Shown: piece after piece, positions 40,430 through 49,604 of the stretch
How the letters are laid out: every line of letters starts with the position of its first letter
How positions within the stretch are numbered: position 1 is the stretch's first letter
NCBI GenBank assembly: GCA_016873805.1
Contig: VGVZ01000005.1
Coordinates: forward strand, 106,689-170,688
Length of the DNA stretch: 64,000 nucleotides
Direction of reading: 5' to 3'
Origin: Ignavibacteria bacterium
GTDB lineage: Bacteria; Bacteroidota; Ignavibacteria; UBA10030
The notes under the pieces: generated by a model
What the model saw: the letters and a program-made list of their open reading frames with translations, nothing else
What the model was told of the DNA's origin: nothing
Databases searched by the model: none
Translations under genes and position numbers: made by a program

Positions 40430-41933
40430 CTTTCATTCTCCCATCGAGCGCGGACGAGATCTTCCCCCCCTTGCGAATCTGTTCAATGAAGACATCCCGA
40501 TCGAGATCAGGGAGGCGCTCGAACGTCAGCCCCTCTCCCGTGATACCGAAATGGGTTCGGAGATTGCTCACCACGTAGTTGTTGGTCGCAAATCTGTACA
40601 TGCGCTTGTCGTCGAGCGGCTTGTTCCCGATTGTGACTTCGACGAGTTTGCTTCCCGTCGGTTTGCGGGAATCGAACACCATCCTCATTCCCCCGAAATG
40701 CCCTCTCTCATCCAGCCGGCTGGCGAGATGATGTTCGAGCATTTCACGAAGCTTGGCCCCGGAGACGGCAAAGCGAACAAACGTGTTGCCGAACGGGGAT
40801 ATGCGCCAAATGTCCCCCACGGTGATCGGCCCTGCTCTGAGATTATCCCGTATTCCCCCGGAGTTCTGAAAGCTTACGTCTGATTCGGTAAAAGCCCGAA
40901 TGACGTCGGCCTGCCAGTTCCCAATGTTCGATTCTGCACGCCTCCCGTATCCAACCGTCGTCCACGGCGTCAATAGTTCTCCGATCACTTCTTTCATTGC
41001 ATCGCCGACGAGATCTTCGAACTCTTCCACTTTCTTTGCCGCCACCGGATCAGGGAGCACCTCGCTTACCCTTGTTTCGATCAAACTGCCTCGATAACTG
41101 AAGACCGAATCGCCTCGCGTGTCGACGATCAAATCCACTTTCCCGAGATATCGTCCGTACGAACCTGCCTGGACAATCAATGTTCGACCGACACGGATCG
41201 GATTCCGAATTGGTCGGTGATCGTGACCTCCGACGATGAGATCGATCTGCGGAAAGAGAAGTGCGAGCTTTTCGTCATTGGAGGAGCCCATATGGCTGAG
41301 AACCACAATGAGGTCGACGCCATCGCGTCGAAATTCTCTCACGTGGACGGCGACAACGCTGTCGACGGGAAGAAGCCGGATGTCTCTGATGCTGTCGCGA
41401 ACGACGAGCGCATCCAGATCGGGCGGGGAGAGTCCAAGAATCCCGATCGTCATTCCGGAAAAGCGTTTGATGTTCGCCGCGGAGACGAATTCACGATTGC
41501 GCGCGGAATCCCAGAGATTGGCGGCGAGTACCGAAAACGATACTTCCTTGAGATGTTCGAGGAGCGACCGACTGCCATAGTCGAATTCGTGATTCCCAAG
41601 CACCATCGCATCGGGCTGGATGATGTTCATCAAGTCGATCTGCGAGCGACCCTTCGTGATCGTCGAAATCGGGGTTCCCTGAAAATCATCTCCACCATTG
41701 AGAACAAGCACGGGGCCGGACTGTGACCGGAACTTGTTAATGTAGGCAAGAAGGGTTGCACTTCCACCGATGAGGTACGTCGTATCACGCTGGCGAAGAG
41801 TATCCCGGATCGTGACAGTGTACGGAACATTCCGCGCGTGGAAATCATTCCAGTGCAGGACCGTCAACGGGACGAGATGTTCCTGTGCCTGTACACTGAT
41901 AACAATGAAGAGCCCGATGAGAAGTCTACGCAT
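40413..41933 (-). CDS. Bifunctional metallophosphatase/5'-nucleotidase
   Basis: LTVLHWNDFHARNVP, VLNGGDDFQGTPIS, MVLGNHEFDYG, VVLSHMGSSNDEKLALLFPQIDLIVGGHDH; ATG 41933 preferred because a signal peptide follows it. Confidence 0.92.
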   Translation of the reverse strand: MRRLLIGLFIVISVQAQEHLVPLTVLHWNDFHARNVPYTVTIRDTLRQRDTTYLIGGSATLLAYINKFRSQSGPVLVLNGGDDFQGTPISTITKGRSQIDLMNIIQPDAMVLGNHEFDYGSRSLLEHLKEVSFSVLAANLWDSARNREFVSAANIKRFSGMTIGILGLSPPDLDALVVRDSIRDIRLLPVDSVVAVHVREFRRDGVDLIVVLSHMGSSNDEKLALLFPQIDLIVGGHDHRPIRNPIRVGRTLIVQAGSYGRYLGKVDLIVDTRGDSVFSYRGSLIETRVSEVLPDPVAAKKVEEFEDLVGDAMKEVIGELLTPWTTVGYGRRAESNIGNWQADVIRAFTESDVSFQNSGGIRDNLRAGPITVGDIWRISPFGNTFVRFAVSGAKLREMLEHHLASRLDERGHFGGMRMVFDSRKPTGSKLVEVTIGNKPLDDKRMYRFATNNYVVSNLRTHFGITGEGLTFERLPDLDRDVFIEQIRKGGKISSALDGRMKDVASE

Positions 41934-42058
41934 TGTGGAGTGGCCGGAAAATTGTTGGATGTATTTCTGTTGCACATGGTACTCAAATGTGTTCCAGACC
42001 GCAAGAAGTTTGTGTTTGACTTTCCTTACGGTTATGGGTATATTGACTGCGGTTTTTT

Positions 42059-42135
42059 GGGCCGTTAGCTCAGTTTGGGAGAGCGCCACAATGGCATTGT
42101 GGAGGTCACCGGTTCGACCCCGGTACGGTCCACCA
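42059..42135 (+). tRNA. tRNA-Ala (anticodon GGC), CCA encoded
   Basis: GGGCCGTTAGCTCAGTTTGGGAGAGCGCCACAATGGCATTGTGGAGGTCACCGGTTCGACCCCGGTACGGTCCACCA; acceptor GGGCCGT/ACGGTCC, anticodon stem CCACA/TGTGG, loop ATGGCAT. Confidence 0.95.
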
Positions 42136-42398
42136 GTTCTCTGTCGAACACATTGGGGAAGAGTTTGGGAGAGCGTCCCGTCCCGGCATACGTCGTGACG
42201 GGAAGGTCACCGGTTGAGCGTTGTTTGCGAAATGCCTTTGGCATTCGACCCCGGTACGGTCCACCAGTTCTCTGTCGAACACATTGGGGAAGAGTTTGGG
42301 AGAGCGTTCCGTCCCGGCATACGTCGTGACGGGAAGGTCACCGGTTGAGCGTTGTTTGCGAAATGCCTTTGGCATTCGACCCCGGTACGGTCCACCAG
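42136..42398 (+). repeat. Two 131-bp tandem units derived from the 3' part of tRNA-Ala, carrying hairpin insertions
   Basis: CCACCAG occurs at 42130, 42261 and 42392 (131-bp period). The units differ at one position seen by eye and contain GTTTGGGAGAGCG, AGGTCACCGGTT and TCGACCCCGGTACGGTCCACCA from the tRNA. Confidence 0.92.
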
Positions 42399-42403
42399 GC
42401 AGG

Positions 42404-42435
42404 AAAAGGACAATCATGAACGATTGTCCTTTTTG
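42404..42435 (+). terminator. Rho-independent terminator ending the tRNA-Ala array
   Basis: AAAAGGACAATC-ATGAAC-GATTGTCCTTTTTG perfect 12-bp stem. Confidence 0.88.
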
Positions 42436-42457
42436 TTTTGTGAACGGAGAAGAGAAG

Positions 42458-42772
42458 ATGATTCCACGGAAGGTCCATCTCAGTCCACATGGCCAGCTCC
42501 TGATCGAATGGAGTGATGGTCACGAGAGTTCGATATCCCTGAGAACATTGAGAGAAATGTGTCCGTGTGCCTCATGTCAGGGAGAAACGGTGCTCCTTCA
42601 TCACTTCCCCCCAACTCCTCAACCCGATCTTCCAGGCAAGTACTCCTTGAGAGGAGCCGAGCAAGTCGGATCATATGCACTACAACTCACGTGGGGCGAC
42701 GGGCATTCCACGGGCCTGTACTCGTGGGAATATCTGAAATCGCTCTGCGAATGCGATCAATGTCGCACATAA
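42458..42772 (+). CDS. DUF971 (GBBH-like) domain-containing protein
   Basis: MIPRKVHLSPHGQLLIEWSDGHESSISLRTLREMCPCASCQGE…GSYALQLTWGDGHSTGLYSWEYLKSLCECDQC. Confidence 0.88.
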   Translation: MIPRKVHLSPHGQLLIEWSDGHESSISLRTLREMCPCASCQGETVLLHHFPPTPQPDLPGKYSLRGAEQVGSYALQLTWGDGHSTGLYSWEYLKSLCECDQCRT

Positions 42773-42884
42773 GAGCACTCCGCTGACGGCATCAACTTTT
42801 CTGCAACTGATCCCGAACACCCGCACAGCAACGTATTCTGCTTCGTTGAATTTGCCCGAAAAATAGGGTACGTTTGCCCCTGTC

Positions 42885-44726
42885 ATGACGACGTTTCTGC
42901 GACTCTCCAAGTACTTCCTCGCCTACCGCTGGCGCATCTTTGCCGGACTCTTCTCAGTTGCAGTCATGAGCACGGCAGATACGATTTCGGCCTTCCTCGT
43001 TGCTCAGTTGTTTGCCGTTCTCAAAGAGATCGAGGGATTTGTCCGGCGTGGATCCGAGATCGCCATTTCCGTTCCGGTTGAGATCTACGGCTACCGGCTC
43101 CGAGAGCTCACGATCACGGGCTATTCGGAAAGCTTTGACATTATCGTCCTGTTTGCCGCTGCGATTACTGTCATCATTCTCGTAAAGGTCTGTTTTGTGT
43201 ACGTGCGGGAATACATGATGAGCTCGGTGCAGCAGAAGATTCTGATGAAGTTTCGAGTCGAGTTGTTCGATACGGTTGTGATGCTGCCGGCGAAGTACTT
43301 CGATAAGCAGAAGACGGGCCGGATCATGTCCCGTATCACGAACGACGTCAATGCCGTTGAGCAATCGCTCTTCCAGATTATCGAGATGGCACAGAATTCG
43401 ATTTATGCGATCATATTTGCCACAGCACTTTTCTACACCAACTGGCAGCTGACCATCTTCACCATTGTCGTCTTCAGTATTTCAGGCATTATTTCTCGCA
43501 AGTTCGGTGATCGCATCCGGTCCATCAGCCGTGAGATCATGAACACGCTGGCAGAGATCACTGCGTTTCTTCAGGAGAAGATTGCATCAATCCGTATCGT
43601 GAAGTTTTTCACGCGTGAAGAATTCGAAAAAGAGAACTTCCGCGCCAAGGTCGGCGAGAACTATCGGCATTCGATGAAAGTCGTCAAGACGGTTGCCCTG
43701 CTCAGCCCGATCAACGAGTTCTTCAATACGCTGGTCATTGCCCTGGTCGTCATCTTCACTGCCTATCTCTTCATCGAGGGGTCGATGACGATTCAGATGA
43801 TGATTCAGTTTCTTATTCTGATGACGTTCCTTGCAAAGCCGGTCAAGGCCATTGGAGAGAACGCGGCACGCCTCCAGAAAAGCCTTGTCTCGGCAGGCTT
43901 CATCTTTGAGATGATCGATCTTGAGAAAGAGGATCTCTCGAAACCCGCAAGCGTGTCTCCTTTTGAAACCGGCAACGTCAGCTTCAGAAATGTCAGTTTT
44001 TCGTACGACGGCGAGATACCGGCACTCCGCAACATTACGTTCGACGTCAGAAAGGGAGAGCGTATCGCCCTCGTCGGCCCGAGCGGCAGCGGGAAAACGA
44101 CCTTGATCAATCTTATCCCGCGGTTCTATGAATCGACCGAAGGCACGATCACGATTGATGGATCGGCGACCAGTCTGATGCGACTCTCCGATCTCCGGTC
44201 ACAAATCGCCGTGGTTCCTCAGGAAGTCATGCTCTTTGCCGGCACGATCCACGACAACATCCGATATGGACGGCTCGAGGCCACGCGGGATGAGGTTGTA
44301 GCCGCGGCACAAGCGGCCAACGCACACGAGTTCATCGAACGACTGGAGCGGAAGTACGAGACCGAGGTGGGAGAACGAGGGCTCCAGCTCTCAGGGGGAC
44401 AACGGCAGCGAATCGCCATCGCCCGCGCCGTCTTGCGAAATCCGAAAATCCTCCTGCTGGATGAAGCGACATCTGCGCTCGATACCGAGTCGGAGCTCGC
44501 CGTCCAGGAGGCGCTCGACCGCCTCATGGAGGGGAGGACCTCTTTCATCATTGCGCATCGCCTCTCTACGGTGTATCGCTGTGACCGCATCTTTGTCCTT
44601 GAGGAGGGACGAATCGTCGAGCAGGGAACGCACGATGAACTTCTTCAGAAAGACAGCGGTCTCTACAAGCGATTGTATTCGCTTCAGTTCGCCGAAAACG
44701 GAGATCTCAGGGGAGAGGAGACCTGA
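42885..44726 (+). CDS. ABC transporter permease/ATP-binding protein (MsbA-like lipid A exporter family)
   Basis: Six TM N-terminus; Walker A GPSGSGKTTLI, LSGGQRQRIAIARAVLRNPKILLLDEATSALD. Confidence 0.92.
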   Translation: MTTFLRLSKYFLAYRWRIFAGLFSVAVMSTADTISAFLVAQLFAVLKEIEGFVRRGSEIAISVPVEIYGYRLRELTITGYSESFDIIVLFAAAITVIILVKVCFVYVREYMMSSVQQKILMKFRVELFDTVVMLPAKYFDKQKTGRIMSRITNDVNAVEQSLFQIIEMAQNSIYAIIFATALFYTNWQLTIFTIVVFSISGIISRKFGDRIRSISREIMNTLAEITAFLQEKIASIRIVKFFTREEFEKENFRAKVGENYRHSMKVVKTVALLSPINEFFNTLVIALVVIFTAYLFIEGSMTIQMMIQFLILMTFLAKPVKAIGENAARLQKSLVSAGFIFEMIDLEKEDLSKPASVSPFETGNVSFRNVSFSYDGEIPALRNITFDVRKGERIALVGPSGSGKTTLINLIPRFYESTEGTITIDGSATSLMRLSDLRSQIAVVPQEVMLFAGTIHDNIRYGRLEATRDEVVAAAQAANAHEFIERLERKYETEVGERGLQLSGGQRQRIAIARAVLRNPKILLLDEATSALDTESELAVQEALDRLMEGRTSFIIAHRLSTVYRCDRIFVLEEGRIVEQGTHDELLQKDSGLYKRLYSLQFAENGDLRGEET

Positions 44727-45827
44727 TTGAATCTGCTCAAGGCCCTGGAAGTTTCTTTCCGGAGAATGTTGATTCGCTTGCTCCGCGGATTCTCCAGGCG
44801 TTCCCGACCGCTTCCCACTGACTGGGATTTCGACTCCAGCAAGTTCCTCTTCGTCCGTCAAGACAGAATCGGTGATGTGCTCGTCTCAACCCCGCTGTTT
44901 CATGCCATCAAGAAGCGATATCCCAAGGCGGTGCTGGACGTTGTTCTGAGTCCGAACAATGTCATGGCAATCGGAAACGAGCAACTCGTTCGCACCCGAT
45001 GGGTCTATCGAAAAAATCCCATCGCTGCAATCGCGCTCATCCGCCGTCTCCGCCGGCAGAAGTATGACTTCGTGATTGACCTGATGGACAATCCCTCGGC
45101 CACATCCACGTTGCTGGTACTGACATCCGGCGGTTCCTGGACAATCGGACTTGAAAAATCGAATGCGTACGCGTATGATATCGTAGTCCCCCTCCTTTCC
45201 CGCACGGATGTTCACATCGTGGAACGCATTGCCGCGATCCTGACGGTTTTCGGGATAGAACCCATCCACGAGAGACTGCAGATTCGATACGAAACCACAA
45301 AGGAATCGGATCGTCGCGCTGAAGATCTTCTCCGCGAGTCTCGTGCATCAACACGCCAGGTTGTCGCCATAAATATTTCGGCAGGGAGTGAAACAAGATT
45401 CTGGGGGATTGAAAACTACAAGTCACTCCTCAAGAAGTTGAGGGAACGAATTCCCACCTGTTCCTTCCTCCTCCTTCACAAAGCAACCGATGGCACAAGG
45501 GCCAGAGAAATCGCGTCGGCCGTACCCAATGTTCTTGTTCCTCCGAAAACATCGTTCGATGAATTCGCGGCGCTGATCAAGCACAGCGACATCCTCATCA
45601 CTCCCGATACGGCGGCAGTTCATCTCGCCGCGGCATTTGATATTCCCTCAATCGTCCTTTATGTCCAATCCGATCCAACTCTCAGAATCTGGGAACCATA
45701 CGGGAGTCTCGCCGAGTGTCTCGTGACGCCGGTGGATGATCTCACAACCATATCGGTTGGGCAAGTCGTCGAGGCGTTTGAAAGACTACAACGGCGGATG
45801 GAATCACAGGACGCATCGCATGAGTAA
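44727..45827 (+). CDS. Glycosyltransferase family 9 (heptosyltransferase-like)
   Basis: FLFVRQDRIGDVLVSTPLFHAIKKRYP…ILITPDTAAVHLAAAFDIPSIVLYV. Confidence 0.88.
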   Translation: MNLLKALEVSFRRMLIRLLRGFSRRSRPLPTDWDFDSSKFLFVRQDRIGDVLVSTPLFHAIKKRYPKAVLDVVLSPNNVMAIGNEQLVRTRWVYRKNPIAAIALIRRLRRQKYDFVIDLMDNPSATSTLLVLTSGGSWTIGLEKSNAYAYDIVVPLLSRTDVHIVERIAAILTVFGIEPIHERLQIRYETTKESDRRAEDLLRESRASTRQVVAINISAGSETRFWGIENYKSLLKKLRERIPTCSFLLLHKATDGTRAREIASAVPNVLVPPKTSFDEFAALIKHSDILITPDTAAVHLAAAFDIPSIVLYVQSDPTLRIWEPYGSLAECLVTPVDDLTTISVGQVVEAFERLQRRMESQDASHE

Positions 45828-46977
45828 GATCCTACGACGGTTGGAGCTGTTGTTCCGGCATGCAGTTGTGTATCCCGTGTTCCGTTTGCTCTTCCGAAAC
45901 GCCCAATCGGATCAGAGGATCGACATTCGTTCAATTCGCCGGTTGCTTATCTTGAGGTACGATAGAATCGGTGACATCATCGTCACGACTCCGATCTTTC
46001 GGAAGCTCAAAGCGGTGAACCCATCGTTGAATATCGGTGTTGTTGCCAGCCCGGCGAATGCATCGATTATCTCCCACGATCCGCACGTGGATGATGTCTT
46101 CATCCTCGATAAGAATTGGCTTCGTATGATTGGGGATCTCGGAAAGGCGAGAGGAGTGGGATATGAGGTAGTGTTGAACTTCATCTTCAACCGCACCACC
46201 TCGGGTGGCATCATCGCGAATTTCGTTGCCCCTGACGGTTTCAAGGTAGGGCAGGGGGCCGAGAAGTATCGGTTCTATTTCAACAGACTTCTGCAGCTCT
46301 CTCGCGGCTCCAAGCACATGGTGGAGGTGCTCGCGGACTACGTGGAACAGGTCTTCGGCCTTCCATTCACCGAGGATGAGCTTGCATTCCGAATCGAGGT
46401 TGATGACGCATCACAACGGCAGGTTGATACGTTCCTTTATCGGCACGGCCTCTCGCGACGTGGAGATACTGGAAAAAGGGGGGATGGATTTGTCGTGTTC
46501 AATCTTTCCGCAACCGATGAGGTGCGGCGTTTGTCGCACGAGCAGGTGACCGCAATTACATCACACCTGTCAATCACGCACGGTGTTCCCACTGTCTTGA
46601 TCTCAGCGCCGGCAGATAGTGACCTGCTGAGTGATGTCAAGAGCACGATGAATACCCTCCGGTGTCAGCGCTACCCCGAAGCGGGATCAGCGACGCTCCT
46701 GGAGATCGCGAGTCTTATTGGGGGAGCATTATGTGTCATCACCCCCGACACGTCGATCATTCACTTCGCGTCGGCAATGAAGACTCCGGTGATGGGTCTT
46801 TTCACGCCTCTGCAGGTCACGAATGAATGGCTGCCGTACAAGGTCGAATCCCGGATCGTCCTTGCAGACGAAGGAAATCCGGTTTCGAAGATCCCCGAGG
46901 AACGCATCCTTTCAGCGATCGACTCGTTTGTTGCCGTTTACTTTCCCATCACCTCCAAGCGATCTTCATCGGCATGA
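45820..46977 (+). CDS. Glycosyltransferase family 9 (heptosyltransferase-like)
   Basis: RLLILRYDRIGDIIVTTPIFRKLKAVNP…CVITPDTSIIHFASAMKTPVMGLF; 8-nt overlap with the upstream CDS. Confidence 0.87.
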   Translation: MSKILRRLELLFRHAVVYPVFRLLFRNAQSDQRIDIRSIRRLLILRYDRIGDIIVTTPIFRKLKAVNPSLNIGVVASPANASIISHDPHVDDVFILDKNWLRMIGDLGKARGVGYEVVLNFIFNRTTSGGIIANFVAPDGFKVGQGAEKYRFYFNRLLQLSRGSKHMVEVLADYVEQVFGLPFTEDELAFRIEVDDASQRQVDTFLYRHGLSRRGDTGKRGDGFVVFNLSATDEVRRLSHEQVTAITSHLSITHGVPTVLISAPADSDLLSDVKSTMNTLRCQRYPEAGSATLLEIASLIGGALCVITPDTSIIHFASAMKTPVMGLFTPLQVTNEWLPYKVESRIVLADEGNPVSKIPEERILSAIDSFVAVYFPITSKRSSSA

Positions 46978-48170
46978 GCAATCATTTTACAACGCTTTCT
47001 CGATTCGGTATCTATCTCTTTGCCCTCGGTCTTCCGATCTCGCACGTCCCCGCGCAGTTTGGAATCGCTCTTGCCGTGATTGGATGGATGGGGAGGGGCA
47101 TGGCGAAAAGAGAGTGGCAATTCGAAGGAGATGCGATTCTGGCGCTTCTGGTATTCTACATGTTCTGGAACATGGTCTCGTCAGTGACATCACCTCGTCC
47201 GTTGCATAGTCTTTTCGCGCTGGCAGACAACGAATGGCCATTGCTCATCATGGTCATGATGTTCTGGACAATCCGGGACGTGAACGAGCTCAAGAGAATC
47301 GTACATCTCTTTTTGGCATCGTCGTCGGTGGCCGCGCTCTATGGTATCGTCCAAATGTTCCACGGATATGAATTCTGGCGCGGCGTTGAATTGACTCCGA
47401 TGCGAGAGTACTTTCGTTCGGTCGGTTTTCACGGTTTCTATCTGACGTTTGCGGGATTCATGATGTCGGTAGTGTTTCTCGCGGGGAGTCTGTGGTTCGA
47501 GAAGATGGAGCGGATTCGCTGGGGATACTTCGCCGTCGCACTCGTGGGTCTATTTGCGATCGTCGGCACATTTGCTCGGAGCATCTGGTTGTCATTCGGA
47601 GCGGTCATGCCGATTCTTGGTTTCGCCAAAGGGAAGAAAATCGGTTTGATGGTCGTCGGCGCTCTTGCGGCAATTCTCATTGTCGCATTTCTCGCGTTTC
47701 CTACTGCCTGGGAACGCGCCGGCTCGATCTTTGATCCTTCCCAAAATCAAGTTCGCCTCAATCTCTGGAAAACAGCTCTCAACATGTCGGGCGACCATTT
47801 GATAATTGGAATCGGGGAGGATAATTGGGATTACTATTTCGACAAGTACAAGGTTGAGGGATTCTACGACACGACGGTTCATCCACACAGCGACTATCTT
47901 ACAGTTTTGGTCAATGCGGGAATTCCCGGATTGACTGCGTTCGTGGGAATGTGGATTCTGGCGCTGATCGTCGGGGTCACGACATATCGGAAAACGGATG
48001 ATCCTTTTCTCCGCGCCATCTCCCTTGGGAGCACCATGACGATCTTTGGTTTTCTAATCGCCGGCATCTTTCAGAACTACTACGGAACGTTCATCAACTG
48101 CCTGGTCTGGTGGTTTGTAGTGGGACTCCTGTTGACGGCGCATCGGCTGGTGAAGGAGAAGCGACTGTAG
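46974..48170 (+). CDS. O-antigen ligase/polymerase family protein
   Basis: Multispanning; FARSIWLSFGAVMPIL… and GIGEDNWDYYFDKYKVEGFYDTTVHPHSDYLTVLVNAGIPG (ligase H-x-D/H-S-type loop); ATGA overlap. Confidence 0.87.
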   Translation: MSNHFTTLSRFGIYLFALGLPISHVPAQFGIALAVIGWMGRGMAKREWQFEGDAILALLVFYMFWNMVSSVTSPRPLHSLFALADNEWPLLIMVMMFWTIRDVNELKRIVHLFLASSSVAALYGIVQMFHGYEFWRGVELTPMREYFRSVGFHGFYLTFAGFMMSVVFLAGSLWFEKMERIRWGYFAVALVGLFAIVGTFARSIWLSFGAVMPILGFAKGKKIGLMVVGALAAILIVAFLAFPTAWERAGSIFDPSQNQVRLNLWKTALNMSGDHLIIGIGEDNWDYYFDKYKVEGFYDTTVHPHSDYLTVLVNAGIPGLTAFVGMWILALIVGVTTYRKTDDPFLRAISLGSTMTIFGFLIAGIFQNYYGTFINCLVWWFVVGLLLTAHRLVKEKRL

Positions 48171-48180
48171 GGCGATCAGA

Positions 48181-48242
48181 GGGTCAGACAAGTCCCAAAG
48201 GGATGACTTCGTCAAATGTCTGACCCGCCATGAATTTTGGTT
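48181..48242. repeat. GGGTCAGACA…TGTCTGACCC element, copy A
   Basis: GGGTCAGACAAGTCCCAAAGGGATGACTTCGTCAAATGTCTGACCCGCCATGAATTTTGGTT. Confidence 0.88.
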
Positions 48243-48253
48243 CGTAGAAGCGG

Positions 48254-48350
48254 GAGCAGTGCTCCGTCCCCGCTATCTCGTTCCGACGGTCTCCGTCGGA
48301 TCGCCCCTGGGCCTAGCAGGCCCGTCAAAGTCGTTTCCGCGGCGGGGATA
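48254..48350. repeat. Palindrome cluster between the two repeat copies
   Basis: TCCGACGGTCTCCGTCGGA perfect hairpin, GGGCCTAGCAGGCCC, CCCCGCTATC…GGCGGGGATAG. Confidence 0.65.
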
Positions 48351-48377
48351 GGCATTCTTGCCGTTCCACACAAAAAA

Positions 48378-48440
48378 GGGTCAGACAAAGTCCGAAAGGG
48401 ATGATTTCGTCAAATGTCTGACCCGCCATGAATTTTGGTT
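48378..48440. repeat. GGGTCAGACA…TGTCTGACCC element, copy B (direct repeat of A)
   Basis: GGGTCAGACAAAGTCCGAAAGGGATGATTTCGTCAAATGTCTGACCCGCCATGAATTTTGGTT. Confidence 0.88.
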
Positions 48441-48449
48441 TTCAACAAT

Positions 48450-49604
48450 CTACTTGGATCTCCTGAGCGGGCAGAGGATTTCTTCCAGTCTCGTCATCTG
48501 CGAGCGAAAATCAAAGTGTTTAGTAGCCCGCCTCCGCGCTTCGAACGCGATCCGAGAATAGAGGTCCGGATTGCGGAGTAGATCTACAATGTGACCAGCC
48601 ATTGCCTGAGCATCCCGGGGAGCACACAACAAACCGCTCTTTCCATGCTCAATAATCTCCGGCACCCCGCCTGCATTTGTTGCCACAACCGGCTTACCCA
48701 TCGCCATCGCCTCCACGAGGATATATCCGAACGTCTCAGAATGACTCGGCAGAACGAGGAGATCAATTGCGCTCAGCATTCGCGGGACTTCGTCTGTGTA
48801 CGGAAGGAATCGGACTTTCTTCTCGAGCTGAAGTTCCTCAACGAGCTTCTGCAGATGGGCGGTGAAGCCCTTCTCACTTTTCGTCTCTTCACCGACAATA
48901 ACAAAGTGCGCATTCGGTACTTGTTGAATCACCTCAGATGCTGCGCGAACGAAATCGTCCTGCCCCTTCTGCGGATCGAGTCGACCGATAACAGCCGCGA
49001 TCGGTACATCGTGAGGCAGGTTCATCCGCTCGCGCTCCCGTTTGGCATCGTATTGATCTGGATCGAAGCGCGTAAGATCCGATCCAATCGGAAAGGTCTG
49101 GACCCGTTCAGGATCCACGGTCGTATTTCGGATCACCGAGTCACGCATCCGGTCCGTCAGCGTCAGCCAGAGATCGATTCCGCCGTACGCCCAACGATGA
49201 AACGGATCTTTCTTCCCGACGTCAAACTGCATCTGCTGGAGAAAGAGGAGGGAAGGGGAAGAACGGAAGAGTGTCGCAAGTCGTACGGTACTCACATCTC
49301 GCGACTGCCCGATAAGCACCATCTGTGTGCGATCCCGATGGAATACGCCGCGCAATCTGTCCGCCGCGGCTACATCCAGATACTTGAGCCACGGCGAGAC
49401 TGCCAGCACAGGAAGGGATAACTCTGTGGCTCGCAACAGAAGGGGACAAGCGGCAGGGGCGATCAGACGGACAAAATGTCCGCGCCTCGTCAGCTCACGG
49501 GCAATCTCGACGAGCTTCATCTCGAGTCCGCCCCATGAACGAGAGAAGCAAACGACGGCAAGTCGCACCTGTGGAGTGATCGGATTGGCGCTAGATGAGT
49601 TCAT
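48450..49604 (-). CDS. Glycosyltransferase family 4
   Basis: AVIGRLDPQKGQDDFVRAA…LVLPSHSETFGYILVEAMAMGKPVVATNAGGVPEII; ATG 49604 likely start. Confidence 0.92.
   Translation of the reverse strand: MNSSSANPITPQVRLAVVCFSRSWGGLEMKLVEIARELTRRGHFVRLIAPAACPLLLRATELSLPVLAVSPWLKYLDVAAADRLRGVFHRDRTQMVLIGQSRDVSTVRLATLFRSSPSLLFLQQMQFDVGKKDPFHRWAYGGIDLWLTLTDRMRDSVIRNTTVDPERVQTFPIGSDLTRFDPDQYDAKRERERMNLPHDVPIAAVIGRLDPQKGQDDFVRAASEVIQQVPNAHFVIVGEETKSEKGFTAHLQKLVEELQLEKKVRFLPYTDEVPRMLSAIDLLVLPSHSETFGYILVEAMAMGKPVVATNAGGVPEIIEHGKSGLLCAPRDAQAMAGHIVDLLRNPDLYSRIAFEARRRATKHFDFRSQMTRLEEILCPLRRSK

Noticed and set aside
40363-40883. Short plus-strand ORFs over the 5'-nucleotidase gene
   Set aside because: Opposite strand to clear nucleotidase motifs; no independent support.
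42136-42398. Possible CRISPR array after tRNA-Ala
   Set aside because: Only two 131-bp units that are nearly identical throughout, with no repeat/spacer alternation and no cas genes.
42106-42417. Minus-strand ORF with internally repeated peptide (…VECQRHFANNAQPVTFPS…WWTVPGSN…)
   Set aside because: It is a translation of the tRNA-Ala and its tandem units; WWTVPGSN is a typical antisense-tRNA artefact. The DNA repeat is reported, not the protein.
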